The notes under the pieces were generated by a model. That model made no database searches and had not been told where the DNA came from. It saw only the letters and a program-made list of their open reading frames with translations. A program made the translations under genes and the position numbers. From Bifidobacterium moraviense (GTDB taxonomy: Bacteria; Actinomycetota; Actinomycetes; Actinomycetales; Bifidobacteriaceae), in assembly GCF_012932365.1 (NCBI RefSeq), contig NZ_JAAIIH010000001.1, positions 434,001-498,000 on the forward strand: DNA of 64,000 nt. The letters are read 5' to 3'. This document shows positions 55,448-64,000 of the stretch, one piece after another (position 1 is the stretch's first letter; every line of letters starts with the position of its first letter).

Positions 55448-56659
55448 TCACAGGACGTCGGACAGGACGCTCACGTCGTCGGCGCTGCCCGCGGCGCCGG
55501 TGTTGCCGGACGTGCCGGAACCGGAGCCGGAGTCCGAGTTCGAGTTCGAACCGGAGCCGCCGCCAGACGTGCCGGAACCCGAACCGCCGTTCGAGGAGCC
55601 GGACGTGCCGGAACCGGAGTTCGAGGAACCGCCGTTCTGCGTGGTTCCGGACGTGCCGGAGTTCGAGCCGTCGCCGGAGCCGGACGACGTGCCGGAACCG
55701 GTGCCGCTGCCGGACGTGCCGGAATCCGAACCGGTGCCGCTGCCGGACGAGTTTCCGGAATCGGCGCCGGACGTGGACTGGCCGGAGCCGGACGACGTGC
55801 CGGAGCCCGAGCCGGTGCCGGACGTGTCGGCGCCGTTCGCGGCGCCGGAGGTGGCGTCGGAGTCCGCGGTGCCGGCGGTGGAGCCCGCGGAGGCGGAGGC
55901 GCTGGCGGAAGGTTCCGCGGTGGCGTCCTCGTCGGCGGTGTGCGACGGCCTGGCGTCGGCGTCGTCACGCTGCGACGGAGTCGTGGTCTGCACGGAGGTG
56001 GGGGCGACCCAGTCGCGCACCACCGAGTCGGTGCCGTGGCCGTTGGTCACGAGCATGATCACCGCGGACGATGCGGCGACCGCCAGCAGGGCGCTGGCGA
56101 TGGTGATGATGATGGCGGTGCGGCGGCGCCTGTCCGCCGCGCGCGACTGCGCGGCGCGGGACGTGAGGTGGCGGGAGCCGGAGCCGATGGCCACGCGCCG
56201 GCCGTTCAGCTCGGCCGCGGTGGACGATTCGACGACGCGCGGACCGCGGGACTTCCCCTCGGCGTCCGCCGCAGCGGGCTTTCCGGATTCCCCGGACGCC
56301 CCGGACGCTGCGGCAGCGTCCGAGGGGACGGATCCGCCGTCGGCCCCGGCCGCGTCTTCCGTCCGGGTCCCCTCGCCGCGGACACCCTCCGACGCCGAAT
56401 CCCCGTCGGTTTCGGATGCCTCTCCGGAACCAGAGTCGTCGGATCCGCCGCCGATCACGGTCTGCTGGATCCTCTTCGTGGAGTCACGCAGCACGTTCTG
56501 GTAGATCTGCGAGGAGATGGCGGTGACGATCGAGCTGACCGCCACGCCGATCACCGAACCCGCCAGACCGATCCGTGCCGACAGCAGGAACGACGTGACC
56601 GCCGCCAGGGCGCCGGCCACGATCGGAACCCATGAGATATTGCGGAAGAACCCTTTCAC
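55448..56659 (-). CDS. Membrane protein with Ser/Gly-rich extracellular tail
   Basis: A 403-residue protein of no recognised family. Two hydrophobic segments (about 10-55) start the chain. A cytoplasmic-looking Glu/Asp/Ala region follows, then a third transmembrane segment near 205-228. The last 145 or so residues are almost purely Ser, Gly, Thr and Asn, with repeats such as SGSGTSSGSG. Such tails often act as wall-spanning linkers, but no sorting signal is seen. Translation starts at GTG (56659), which has GGAGG seven bases upstream; an earlier ATG lacks this. Confidence 0.75.
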   Translation of the reverse strand: MKGFFRNISWVPIVAGALAAVTSFLLSARIGLAGSVIGVAVSSIVTAISSQIYQNVLRDSTKRIQQTVIGGGSDDSGSGEASETDGDSASEGVRGEGTRTEDAAGADGGSVPSDAAAASGASGESGKPAAADAEGKSRGPRVVESSTAAELNGRRVAIGSGSRHLTSRAAQSRAADRRRRTAIIITIASALLAVAASSAVIMLVTNGHGTDSVVRDWVAPTSVQTTTPSQRDDADARPSHTADEDATAEPSASASASAGSTAGTADSDATSGAANGADTSGTGSGSGTSSGSGQSTSGADSGNSSGSGTGSDSGTSGSGTGSGTSSGSGDGSNSGTSGTTQNGGSSNSGSGTSGSSNGGSGSGTSGGGSGSNSNSDSGSGSGTSGNTGAAGSADDVSVLSDVL

Positions 56660-56757
56660 CAACGACCTCCCCCGCGCCAAACGCATGTGCGCGGACCGAT
56701 TGCGAACGAACTTGATGGTTTGCCGACTGCACATTACCATGCGTCCGTCGGGACGAA

Positions 56758-56771
56758 CCGTGAATTCACGG
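56758..56771. promoter_or_regulatory. Perfect 14-base palindrome upstream of the membrane protein gene
   Basis: CCGTGAATTCACGG is a perfect palindrome. It lies about 22 bases upstream of a TAATGT -10 candidate (56736-56731) on the minus strand, in the position of an operator near -35. Confidence 0.4.
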
Positions 56772-56811
56772 GAAGCTCACAATGCGCCGCGCCGGGGAAG
56801 CGACGGAGGAT

Positions 56812-57558
56812 TCAGAGCGCGGGATGCTCCCATTCGGGGGTGTCCGCCTGCGCGGGACCGTGGTTGTAGTCCACCACGCGCCAGTGCTCGCGCCCGTCCG
56901 CGCCGTCGGACAGCGTGAGCCGGGCCCAGTGGGCGTTGCGCATGGAGACCACGCCGCAGTAGTTCGGGTTCGCGCCGGGCACCTGCGGGGCGCCGGTGAG
57001 CGTGTACACCACCTGCGAGATCCACGCGCCGTGGGAGAACACGAACAGCGTGGTGCCGTTGTCCGCAGAATACGCCCATTCGTTGAGCGCCTCCACGCCG
57101 CGACGCCCCACCTCGGGACGCGGCTCGGCACCGTGGCGCAGCTCCCCGCCCTGCCAGCTGGCATAGTCGCGGTAGTCCTCCGGATAGCGGGTCCTCAGAT
57201 CGTCGACCTGCATGCCCTCCCAGTCGCCGAAGCTGCGTTCGCGCACGCGCTCGTCGGGATGCACCTCGAGACCGAGCGGGTCGGCGAACGCGTGCGCCGT
57301 CTGCGCGGCGCGCGTCAGATCGGAGCACACGACCAGCGGCGTCGTGCCGGGACGACGGTCCACGTACAGGCTGCGCAGCGCCTCGCCGGTGCGCGCGACC
57401 TGCCACAGGCCGGTCTCGTCGAGCGGAATGTCGACCTGCCCCTGGAAGCGGCCGGCCAGATTGTAGGAGGTGCGGCCGTGACGGACCAGGATCACCGTGG
57501 AGACATGGCGGGGATGCGCATGCGCGGTGTCGCCGTACAGATCGCCCATGGACGTCAT
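56812..57558 (-). CDS. Histidine phosphatase family protein (GpgP/PhoE-like neighbour of rsfS)
   Basis: A 248-residue PGM-fold phosphatase with the catalytic LVRHGRTSYNLAGRFQGQ (residues 24-41), CSDLTRAAQTAHAF near 78 and second His in FSHGAW near 170. In mycobacteria the gene after nadD-rsfS encodes glucosyl-3-phosphoglycerate phosphatase; here too it follows rsfS, overlapping it by four bases. Whether it has that substrate is inference. It is a paralogue of the phosphatase at 46867-47712. AAGGAG lies upstream. Confidence 0.88.
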   Translation of the reverse strand: MTSMGDLYGDTAHAHPRHVSTVILVRHGRTSYNLAGRFQGQVDIPLDETGLWQVARTGEALRSLYVDRRPGTTPLVVCSDLTRAAQTAHAFADPLGLEVHPDERVRERSFGDWEGMQVDDLRTRYPEDYRDYASWQGGELRHGAEPRPEVGRRGVEALNEWAYSADNGTTLFVFSHGAWISQVVYTLTGAPQVPGANPNYCGVVSMRNAHWARLTLSDGADGREHWRVVDYNHGPAQADTPEWEHPAL

Positions 57559-57983
57559 CGTTCGCTCCTTGTCTCAGCGACCTCGGCGGTTTCGCCGGCG
57601 TTCGGCGCGGCGGACGGATCCTCCGGCAGTCCGAGGTCGATCGCCGGGCAGTCCTTCCACAGGCGGTCGAGCCCGTAGAACTCGCGCGCGTCGTCGTGCA
57701 TCACGTGCACCACGAAGTCGCCGTAGTCGAGCAGCACCCACTGCGCCTCGGTCAGGCCCTCGCGCGTGCGCGGCTCGAGGTGCCGCTCCACGAAGAGCCG
57801 CTTCTCGATCTCCTCGGCCACGGCGAGCACCAGACGCTCGTTGGAGGCGGAGGCGATGAGGAAGACGTCGGTGATGCCGAGCGCCTGGGACACGTCGAAC
57901 GCGACGATGTCCGTGGCCTTCATCCTGTCGGCTGCGAGGGCGGCGATGCGGACGTCCGCGATGGAATCTGCGTGTGCGGCCAT
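57555..57983 (-). CDS. rsfS: Ribosome silencing factor RsfS
   Basis: A 142-residue RsfS/Iojap protein that binds L14 and blocks subunit joining when nutrients are scarce. Recognised from DIVAFDVSQALGITDVFLIASASNERLV (split here as FDVSQALGITDVF then IASASNERLV) and EAQWVLLDYGDFVVHVMH near 85. A polar extension of about 20 residues ends the chain. The ATG is four bases after the glmU stop. Confidence 0.94.
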   Translation of the reverse strand: MAAHADSIADVRIAALAADRMKATDIVAFDVSQALGITDVFLIASASNERLVLAVAEEIEKRLFVERHLEPRTREGLTEAQWVLLDYGDFVVHVMHDDAREFYGLDRLWKDCPAIDLGLPEDPSAAPNAGETAEVAETRSER

Positions 57984-57987
57984 CGGA

Positions 57988-59367
57988 TCAGCGCTCCCAG
58001 GCGGGCTTCCAGCCCTCGACCACGTGCTGCGTGTTCTCGGAGTAGACCATCGCGTCGTCCGGCACGGCATGGCGGATCACGCTGCCCGCGCCCGTCGTCA
58101 CGCCGTCGCCCACGGTGACGGGGGCCACGAACAGGTTGCCCGCTCCCACATGCACGTTGGAGCCGATCTCGGTGTGGTTCTTGTGCACGCCGTCGTAGTT
58201 GGCGGTGATGGTGCCGCCGCCGATGTTGGTGTGGGATCCCAGGTGCGCGTCACCCACGTAGCTCAGGTGCGGCACCTTGGTGCCCTCCTCGATGTGCGCC
58301 TTCTTCATCTCCACGAACGCGCCGGCCTTGGTGTCCGGGCCGAGGTCGTTGCCGGGACGCAGGTACGTCCACGGGCCGATGTTCGCGCGCTCGCCGATGT
58401 GCGTGCCCTGGATGCGGGAGCGCTCCACCGTCGCCTCCGCGTCGATCGTCGCGTCGATGAGCGTGGTGTACGGACCCACCACGGCTCCCTCGCCCACCGT
58501 CGTACGGCCCTGCAGGAACGAGCCGGGCAGCACGGTCACGTCGCGGGCCAGCTCCACGTCGTCCTCGATCCACGTGGTGTCCGGGTCGAGGATCGTCACG
58601 CCCTCGCGCATCCAGCGCTCGCACACGCGGCGGTTGTGCGCCTTGGCGAGCGCGGCCAGCTGCACGCGGTCGTTGACGCCCTCCACGCTCAGCGCGTCGG
58701 GGGCGGCGAACGCGCCGACCTTCAGTCCCAGTTCGCGCGCGGTCTCCAGCGCGTCGGTGAGGTAGAACTCGCCCTGCGCGTTGTTCGCGTCGAGTCCGGC
58801 GATGGCGCGGCGCAGCACGGCGGCGTCGAACACGTACACGGACGTGTTCACCTCGCGCACGGCGAGCTCGCTGCCATTGGCGTCCTTCTGCTCGACGATG
58901 CGCAGCACGGAGCCGTCCTGGCCGCGGATGATGCGGCCGTAGCCGGTGGGATCGTCCAGCGTTGCGGTGAGCACGGTGGCGCCGTTGCGGTTGGTCTCGT
59001 GGAAGTCGAGCAGGGCGCGCAGCGTGGCGGCGTCGAGCAGCGGCATGTCGGAGGCGGCGATGAGCACGGCGCCCTGCAGGGAGTCGTCGAGCGACGCCAT
59101 CGCGCACTGCACGGCGCGTCCGGTGCCGGGGATCTCGTCCTGTTCGACGATGGTCACGTCCGGATCATACGAGCGGGCGGCCTCGGCGACGCGCTCCCCC
59201 TGGTAGCGCACCACCACGGCCAGCGCCTTCGGGCCGAGCGCGGACACGGAATCCATGACGCGGTTGAGGAAGGTCCTTCCGGCGAAGGCGTGCAGCACCT
59301 TGGGCGTGGACGAACGCATGCGGGTCCCCTCACCCGCGGCCAGAACGATGGCGGCTGAAAGCTCCAT
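57988..59367 (-). CDS. glmU: Bifunctional UDP-GlcNAc pyrophosphorylase/glucosamine-1-P acetyltransferase
   Basis: A 459-residue bifunctional enzyme that makes UDP-GlcNAc for peptidoglycan. The N-terminal pyrophosphorylase has LAAGEGTRMRSSTPK near residue 9. The C-terminal left-handed beta-helix has hexapeptide repeats from about 255, GPWTYLRPGNDLG near 325 and IGGGTITANYDG near 378. The start at 59367 is supported by the conserved opening; AAAGGA lies 12 bases upstream. It is followed by rsfS after four bases. Confidence 0.95.
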   Translation of the reverse strand: MELSAAIVLAAGEGTRMRSSTPKVLHAFAGRTFLNRVMDSVSALGPKALAVVVRYQGERVAEAARSYDPDVTIVEQDEIPGTGRAVQCAMASLDDSLQGAVLIAASDMPLLDAATLRALLDFHETNRNGATVLTATLDDPTGYGRIIRGQDGSVLRIVEQKDANGSELAVREVNTSVYVFDAAVLRRAIAGLDANNAQGEFYLTDALETARELGLKVGAFAAPDALSVEGVNDRVQLAALAKAHNRRVCERWMREGVTILDPDTTWIEDDVELARDVTVLPGSFLQGRTTVGEGAVVGPYTTLIDATIDAEATVERSRIQGTHIGERANIGPWTYLRPGNDLGPDTKAGAFVEMKKAHIEEGTKVPHLSYVGDAHLGSHTNIGGGTITANYDGVHKNHTEIGSNVHVGAGNLFVAPVTVGDGVTTGAGSVIRHAVPDDAMVYSENTQHVVEGWKPAWER

Positions 59368-59466
59368 GAGGCAAGAATCCTTTCCGGTTGTGTGCGGGAA
59401 CGCGCCCCCGAACGGGCCGCAGCCCCGCGATGCGGCGACGCCGTTGCGGCGCCGCCGATACGACGA

Positions 59467-59506
59467 GGGGCCGTTCCGCCTCGAACGCTCGAAGCGGAAC
59501 GGCCCC
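59467..59506 (-). terminator. Hairpin terminator after tRNA-Gln
   Basis: A perfect 13-bp stem (GGGGCCGTTCCGC, 59467-59479, with GCGGAACGGCCCC, 59494-59506) with a 14-base loop that can itself pair. No T-run follows. Confidence 0.7.
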
Positions 59507-59518
59507 TGCATCGACAGG

Positions 59519-59589
59519 CTCCCCCACCTGGACTCGAACCAAGACAAAGGGTTCCAAAGACCCGTGTGCTGCCATTACACCATGGGGGA
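59519..59589 (-). tRNA. tRNA-Gln (anticodon TTG)
   Basis: A 71-base cloverleaf with acceptor TCCCCCA/TGGGGGA and discriminator G. The anticodon loop CTTTGGA gives TTG. The T arm is CTTGG/CCAGG with TTCGAGT and one G-U pair. CCA is not encoded. A CATAAT box (59625-59620) lies upstream. Confidence 0.95.
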
Positions 59590-59640
59590 ATGGGCGGGCG
59601 GCGAACCCGCCAAGTGCTCATTATGCCATACGTCCCGGCG

Positions 59641-60660
59641 TCAGGCGAACAGGAAGCCCTGGCCGTGGTGCTCCGGGTAGGTGTCGAACAGCTCGGCCAC
59701 CGAGCCGTCGTCGAACACCGCGCGGATGGCGCTGGCCAGCAGCGGCGCGATGGACAGCACGGTCAGGCCGTCCCAGCGCTTCTCCTCCGGGATCGGGACC
59801 GTGTCGGTCACCACGATCTCGCGGGCGCCGCACGCCTTGAGGCGGTCCACCGCGGGGCCGGAGAACACGCCGTGCGTGGCGACCACGGTCACCGACCTGG
59901 CGCCGGCGTTCGCAAGCACCTGGCACGCGCCGGCGATGGTGCCGGCCGTGTCGATGAGGTCGTCCACGAGCACGCAGTCCTTGCCGGTCACGTCGCCCAC
60001 CACGCGGTTGGCCACGGCCTGGTTGGGACGGGTGATGTCGCGCGTCTTGTGCACGAAGGCGAGCGGGCCGCCGCCGAGACGCTGCGCCCACTGCTCGGCC
60101 ACGCGGATGCGGCCGGCGTCCGGGGAGACGACGGTGACGTTGTCGAGCTGGCCCTGGAAGCGGTCGCGGATGTAGTCCACGAGCACCGGCATGGCGATGA
60201 GATGGTCGACCGGGCCGTCGAAGAAGCCCTGAGACTGCGCGGCGTGCAGGTCCACGGACATGATGCGGTCCGCGCCGGCGGTGGCCAGCAGATCGAAGAC
60301 CAGACGGCAGGAGATGGGCTCGCGGCCCTGATGCTTCTTGTCCTGGCGGGAGTAGCCCAGCAGCGGGCACACGGCGGTGATGGAGCGGGCGGACGCGCGC
60401 TTGAGCGCGTCGATCATGATGATCTGCTCCATGATGGCCTTGTTCACCGGCGTGGAGTGGGTCTGCATGACGAACACGTCGGCGCCGCGCACGGACTCCG
60501 TGTATCGCACGTACATCTCGCCGTTGGCGAAGTCGTAGGCGGTGGTCTCCAGCACGTCGATGCCGAGCTGGTCGGCCACGTCGCGCGCCAGCTTGGGGTG
60601 TGATCGGCCCGTCACCAGGATGAGGTTCTTATCAGGTTTTCCTTCGAGGATCGCGCCCAA
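59641..60660 (-). CDS. prs: Ribose-phosphate pyrophosphokinase
   Basis: A 339-residue class I PRPP synthetase that supplies PRPP for purine, pyrimidine, His, Trp and NAD synthesis. Motifs are YSRQDKKHQGREPISCR near residue 100, SVDLHAAQSQGFF near 135 and the PRPP loop VLVDDLIDTAGTIAG near 225. The likely start is TTG (60660) with GGGAG five bases upstream, which gives the normal family length. A GTG 24 bases earlier has no ribosome binding site. A TACACT box (60708-60703) suggests a leader of about 35 bases. Confidence 0.94.
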   Translation of the reverse strand: MGAILEGKPDKNLILVTGRSHPKLARDVADQLGIDVLETTAYDFANGEMYVRYTESVRGADVFVMQTHSTPVNKAIMEQIIMIDALKRASARSITAVCPLLGYSRQDKKHQGREPISCRLVFDLLATAGADRIMSVDLHAAQSQGFFDGPVDHLIAMPVLVDYIRDRFQGQLDNVTVVSPDAGRIRVAEQWAQRLGGGPLAFVHKTRDITRPNQAVANRVVGDVTGKDCVLVDDLIDTAGTIAGACQVLANAGARSVTVVATHGVFSGPAVDRLKACGAREIVVTDTVPIPEEKRWDGLTVLSIAPLLASAIRAVFDDGSVAELFDTYPEHHGQGFLFA

Positions 60661-60747
60661 GATGTCTCCCAACGTCGGTCTCACAACGATTGACGTTGCA
60701 CCAGTGTAACGGCCGCGGAAGACGGGTGCGTCCGCGCGGTGTCGCGC

Positions 60748-61434
60748 TCAGCGGCGGTACAGGCCGTGCTTGCCGATGTACTGCACCACGCCGTCCGGCA
60801 CGAGGTACCACACCGGCTCGCCCTTCTGGCTGCGGCGGCGCACGTCCGTGGACGAGATGGCCAGCGCGGGGATCTCGAGCATGTCCACGCGTCCCCTGGG
60901 CAGGTCGTCCACCTTGAGCCCCTTGAGGCTCGAGGAGTAGCCCGGGCGCGTGACGGCCACGAAGCGCGCGAGGTCCCACATGCTCTCCGCGTCCTTCCAC
61001 CGCATGATCTCCGCCACGGCGTCCGCGCCGGTGATGAAGAACAGCTCGGCGTCGGGCCTGAGGGCCCGGATGTCGCGCAGCGTGTCGATGGTGTACGTCA
61101 CGCCGGGGCGGTCGATGTCCACGCGCGAGACCGTGAACTTCGGGTTCGACGCGGTGGCGATGACCGTCATCAGGTAGCGGTCCTCGGCGTTGGTGACGTG
61201 CTTGTCCAGCTTGAAGACGGGACGTCCGGTGGGCACGAAGATCACCTCGTCGAGGTCGTACACCCACGCCACCTCGGAGGCGGCCACCAGATGCCCGTTG
61301 TGGATGGGATCGAACGTGCCGCCCATGATGCCCACGCGCGGCGTCGCATGGCGGTTGCCGCGCGCCGACTGGCGGCCGCCGGCCTCGTCGAGCGACAGCG
61401 CCGACAGGTCGGACATGCGGCGTTCGGCGCTCAC
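60748..61434 (-). CDS. nadD: Nicotinate-nucleotide adenylyltransferase
   Basis: A 228-residue nucleotidyltransferase that forms deamido-NAD from nicotinate mononucleotide. The ATP-binding [11 protein letters not shown] lies near residues 37-47, and ISSTDVRRR near 195. The start is GTG at 61434: it overlaps the upstream stop codon (GTGA) and has AGAAGG just before it. An ATG 18 bases later has no such signal. The first 30 residues are a non-conserved extension. Confidence 0.93.
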   Translation of the reverse strand: MSAERRMSDLSALSLDEAGGRQSARGNRHATPRVGIMGGTFDPIHNGHLVAASEVAWVYDLDEVIFVPTGRPVFKLDKHVTNAEDRYLMTVIATASNPKFTVSRVDIDRPGVTYTIDTLRDIRALRPDAELFFITGADAVAEIMRWKDAESMWDLARFVAVTRPGYSSSLKGLKVDDLPRGRVDMLEIPALAISSTDVRRRSQKGEPVWYLVPDGVVQYIGKHGLYRR

Positions 61435-61985
61435 TCGGCCTTCTCCCGGTCCGCGCCCTCGCCGTCCGCCTCCTCGGCGAGCCTGGTCTGCTCCTCGATC
61501 TGCTCGGCGGTGGGGCTCTGGTCCTGCGGGTCGATCTGGTTCATCTCCTCGTCCCACTCGTCCTGCACCACGCGCCGGATCTCGGCGAACGTGGGCAGCG
61601 GGAAGTCCGGCTGGAAGGCGCGGCGCACCTCGGCCACGCGCTCGGTGATGCGGATGAGCGTGTCGGTCATGCCGTCCACGTCGCCTTCGCGTTCCATGGT
61701 GCGGAACTTGCCGACGTACTGCTCCATGAGCGTCATGTGCTCGCGCAGGGCTCTGAGCTGGTCGGCGTCGAGCTCCACGACGTCCTCCGCGTCGGGCTCC
61801 GGCCAGCCGATGAGCACGGCGTCCGCGTACTCCAGCGAGGCGCGCTGCGCGGCGGAGGCGATGCCGTCCTCGATCTGCACCAGGAACACGTAGCGCACCA
61901 TGCTCAGCCGTTCGGCGGCGATCCTCAGCCCCAGCTTCGGGTCGCTCGTGTCCACGTCCAGCACCTTCATCACGTCGTCGTTCAT
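61431..61985 (-). CDS. Conserved hypothetical acidic protein between proA and nadD
   Basis: A 184-residue protein I do not recognise. It is acidic and helical, with [25 protein letters not shown] near the start and a Glu-rich C-terminal 35 residues. There is no signal peptide, membrane helix or catalytic motif that I can name. It overlaps proA by four bases and nadD by four, so it is translated as part of that unit. A cytoplasmic partner or adaptor role is possible but unsupported. Confidence 0.75.
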   Translation of the reverse strand: MNDDVMKVLDVDTSDPKLGLRIAAERLSMVRYVFLVQIEDGIASAAQRASLEYADAVLIGWPEPDAEDVVELDADQLRALREHMTLMEQYVGKFRTMEREGDVDGMTDTLIRITERVAEVRRAFQPDFPLPTFAEIRRVVQDEWDEEMNQIDPQDQSPTAEQIEEQTRLAEEADGEGADREKAE

Positions 61986-63286
61986 GCGCGCACCTGTCCT
62001 GTTCCGTATCCGATCCACTTGGTCGTCGTCAGCTCCTCGAGCCCCATGGGCCCGCGCGCGTGCATCTTCTGCGTGGAGATGCCGAGCTCCGCGCCCAGCC
62101 CGAACATGCCGCCGTCGGTGAAGCGCGTCGAGGCGTTCACCATCACCACCGCCGAGTCGATGCGCCGGGTGAACTCCTCGATGGCGGAGTAGTCCTCGGC
62201 GAGGATCGCCTCGGTGTGCCCGGTGGAGTGGGCGTTGATGTGGCCGATGGCCTCGTCGAGCGACCCCACGAGCTTCACGCCCATCCTGAGCGCCAGATAC
62301 TCGGTGTCCCAGTCGTCGGCGTCGGCATGCTCCAGCGCCCCCTCGCCGACGGGCACCGGGCCGAGGATCGCGTACGCCTCCTCGTCGGCGCGCAGCGTGA
62401 CGCCCTTCGCGTACAGCGCCTCGGCGACGACCGGCAGGAACGCGGCCGCCACGTCACGGTGCACCAGCAGCTTCTCCGCCGCGTTGCACACGCCCACGCG
62501 CTGCGTCTTGGCGTTGACGACGATCGGCACGACCTTGGCGAGGTCCGCGGTGCGGTCCACGTAGATGTGCACGTTGCCGGCGCCCGTCTCGATGACCGGC
62601 ACCTTGGAGTTGCGCACCACGGCCTGGATGAGGCCGGCGCCGCCGCGCGGCACCAGCAGGTCGATGTGCCCGCGCGCCTCCATCATCGCCGTGGCGCCGT
62701 CGCGCCCGAACTCGTCCACGGAGGCCACGAGCGCCGGGTCGAAGCCCCGCGCGGCCAGCGTCTCGCCCACGATCCGCAGCGTCGCGGCGTTGGTCCGCTC
62801 GGCGGCGTGCCCGCCGCGCAGCAGCACGGCGTTGCCGGACTTGAGGCACAGCGCGGCCACGTCGACGGTGACGTTGGGACGCGCCTCGTAGATCATGCCG
62901 ATCACGCCGATGGGCACGCGCACCTGGTTGAGGCGCATGCCGTTGGGCATGTTGCGCCCGCGCACCATCTCGCCCACGGGGTCGGGCAGCGCGGCCACGT
63001 CGCGCACGCCCCGCGCGGTGGCCTCGATGCGCCCCGCGTCGAAGCGCAGGCGGTCGAGCTTGCCCCGGTCCATGCCGGACGCCTCGGCCTCCTCCATGTC
63101 GAGCGCGTTGGCGCGTTCGATCTCGCCGGCCCGCGCGGTCAGGGCGTCGGCCAGGGCCAGCAGCAGGGCGTTCTTGGTCTGCCCGTCGGCCTGCGCCAGC
63201 GCCGTCTGCGCCGCCGACGCGGCGTCGGCGCGGCCGCACACCGCCCGGAACGTCTCGGGATCGAGCGCGTCGCTCGTCTGACTCAT
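61982..63286 (-). CDS. proA: Glutamate-5-semialdehyde dehydrogenase (gamma-glutamyl phosphate reductase)
   Basis: A 434-residue ALDH-superfamily enzyme, the second step of proline synthesis. Recognised from [18 protein letters not shown] near residue 125, [14 protein letters not shown] near 150, the catalytic Cys in [12 protein letters not shown] near 270, and [19 protein letters not shown] near 395. AAGGGGG lies upstream of the ATG. First gene of the proA-hypothetical-nadD unit; proB is not in the window. Confidence 0.96.
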   Translation of the reverse strand: MSQTSDALDPETFRAVCGRADAASAAQTALAQADGQTKNALLLALADALTARAGEIERANALDMEEAEASGMDRGKLDRLRFDAGRIEATARGVRDVAALPDPVGEMVRGRNMPNGMRLNQVRVPIGVIGMIYEARPNVTVDVAALCLKSGNAVLLRGGHAAERTNAATLRIVGETLAARGFDPALVASVDEFGRDGATAMMEARGHIDLLVPRGGAGLIQAVVRNSKVPVIETGAGNVHIYVDRTADLAKVVPIVVNAKTQRVGVCNAAEKLLVHRDVAAAFLPVVAEALYAKGVTLRADEEAYAILGPVPVGEGALEHADADDWDTEYLALRMGVKLVGSLDEAIGHINAHSTGHTEAILAEDYSAIEEFTRRIDSAVVMVNASTRFTDGGMFGLGAELGISTQKMHARGPMGLEELTTTKWIGYGTGQVRA

Positions 63287-63480
63287 GGCCGCCCCCTTAC
63301 CGGGAAATGAAACAACTTGACTCGATGATAGCCGCACCCGTGCAAATCGATGGCAACGCGGTCCGTTCCCCGGCGCGGGGCGCTAGAGTGTCTGATGGCC
63401 CGTCGCCGTGCCGCGACGGGTGCGGGCGCGCAGACGCCTCGCAACGACAACCGATACGACGCAGTAGAGAAGGAACGATC

Positions 63481-64000
63481 GTGACACAGCACACCGCCCA
63501 GCAGCCATCAGTGAACGCGCTCACCCCGGCGCAGGTCGAGGAGGCCGTGGACGCCGCGGCGGAGAAGAAGGTGCGCACCCCGCTGCTGCGGCTGGTGGTC
63601 TCCGCCATGTTCGCCGGCGCGTTCATCGGGTTCGGCGCCCTGTTCTTCATCGTGGTGACGTCCGATTCTACGCTGTCGTTCGCCGCGGCCAAGCTGCTCG
63701 GAGGCCTCGCGTTCTGCCTGGGCCTGGTGCTGGTGCTGTGCTGCGGATCCGAGCTGTTCACCGGCAACTCGCTCATGGTCTCCGGCGTGGCCGAGCATCG
63801 CATCGGGTTCGGCGAGATGCTCGTCAACTGGCTCGTGGTGTGGCTGGGCAACCTCGCCGGCGCGCTGATCGCCGTGTTCCTGGTCTCCATGGCGGGCATC
63901 CTCGACCTCAACTCCGGCGCCGCCGGCACCACCGCCATCGCGGTGGCCGCCGCCAAGATCGCGCCCGGCTGGTGGACGCTGTTCTTCCGCGGCATCCTGT
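63481..64000 (+). CDS. Formate/nitrite transporter family channel (partial, 3' end outside)
   Basis: The visible 173 codons start at GTG (63481) with GAAGGAACGATC before it and stay open to the window edge. The product opens with 30 polar residues, then MFAGAFIGFGALFFI, an FNT-type first helix. LGGLAFCLGLVLVLCCGSELFTGNSLM is visible in two pieces (GGLAFCLGLVLV and CGSELFTGNSLM), the FNT signature with its re-entrant loop. Then come WLVVWLGNLAGALIA and RGIL. FocA-type formate export is plausible for a formate-producing fermenter; the substrate is not proven. A CCCGTCGC/GCGACGGG hairpin lies in the leader. Confidence 0.88.
   Translation, partial: MTQHTAQQPSVNALTPAQVEEAVDAAAEKKVRTPLLRLVVSAMFAGAFIGFGALFFIVVTSDSTLSFAAAKLLGGLAFCLGLVLVLCCGSELFTGNSLMVSGVAEHRIGFGEMLVNWLVVWLGNLAGALIAVFLVSMAGILDLNSGAAGTTAIAVAAAKIAPGWWTLFFRGIL

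Noticed and set aside
55428-56504. An antisense frame with PEPEPDVPEPE-like repeats
   Set aside because: It is the reverse reading of the Ser/Gly-rich repeats of the membrane protein. The minus-strand frame has a strong ribosome binding site and membrane segments; this one has neither.

Overview
The window is a gene-dense, high-GC stretch with no rRNA operon, prophage, insertion sequence or CRISPR array. It looks like a bifidobacterial chromosome. The evidence is the very high GC at third codon positions, the actinobacterial orders rpsB-tsf...pyrH-frr-cdsA and hisF-hisI-trpE, a gluABCD glutamate uptake operon, a GuaB3-type IMP dehydrogenase, an Rv3235-family protein, a formate channel and a lone isocitrate dehydrogenase. 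The genus is an inference from gene content and order; no database was searched. About 57 coding genes and six tRNA genes can be supported, and most lie on the minus strand.

Left part (1-12500): an ABC-F ATPase faces a MerR regulator/carboxymuconolactone-decarboxylase pair and a short-chain dehydrogenase. Then comes a complete four-gene Wadjet anti-plasmid defence operon (jetA-jetB-jetC-jetD, 4080-11247), divergent from an SRAP/HMCES-type abasic-site DNA-crosslinking protein.

Middle (12500-31400): the hisF-hisI-trpE-DUF2316 biosynthesis cluster; a housekeeping run of rlmN, cdsA, frr, pyrH, tsf, rpsB and def; two acyl-CoA synthetases; guaB3 with a pair of DnaA boxes behind it; icd; an orphan sugar-binding lipoprotein; and an M23 peptidase.

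Centre (31680-47800): three tandem tRNA-Asn genes lie downstream of an overlapping operon comEA-comEC-holA-tsaE-tsaB-rimI-tsaD. Four of these genes are t6A-synthesis (tsaE, tsaB, tsaD) or associated (rimI) genes, and t6A is a modification that tRNA-Asn carries. leuS, gluABCD, corA and a histidine phosphatase follow.

Right part (47800-64000): a THUMP-like methyltransferase, an S10 carboxypeptidase-like hydrolase, an atypical orphan response regulator, a DMT exporter, a DUF1287 cysteine-hydrolase-like exoprotein, an unusual triple-hairpin element, two tRNA-Ala genes, a nitroreductase, and a Ser/Gly-rich membrane protein. The minus-strand run proA-hypothetical-nadD-prs-tRNA-Gln-glmU-rsfS-phosphatase follows, and a formate/nitrite channel runs off the edge.

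The recognised system of most interest is the Wadjet operon. Less conventional signals are four genes with a -10 box exactly seven bases before the ATG (leaderless mRNAs likely), the triple-hairpin element at 54121-54273, the DnaA-box pair at 24384-24410, and the placement of t6A genes beside their tRNA substrates.
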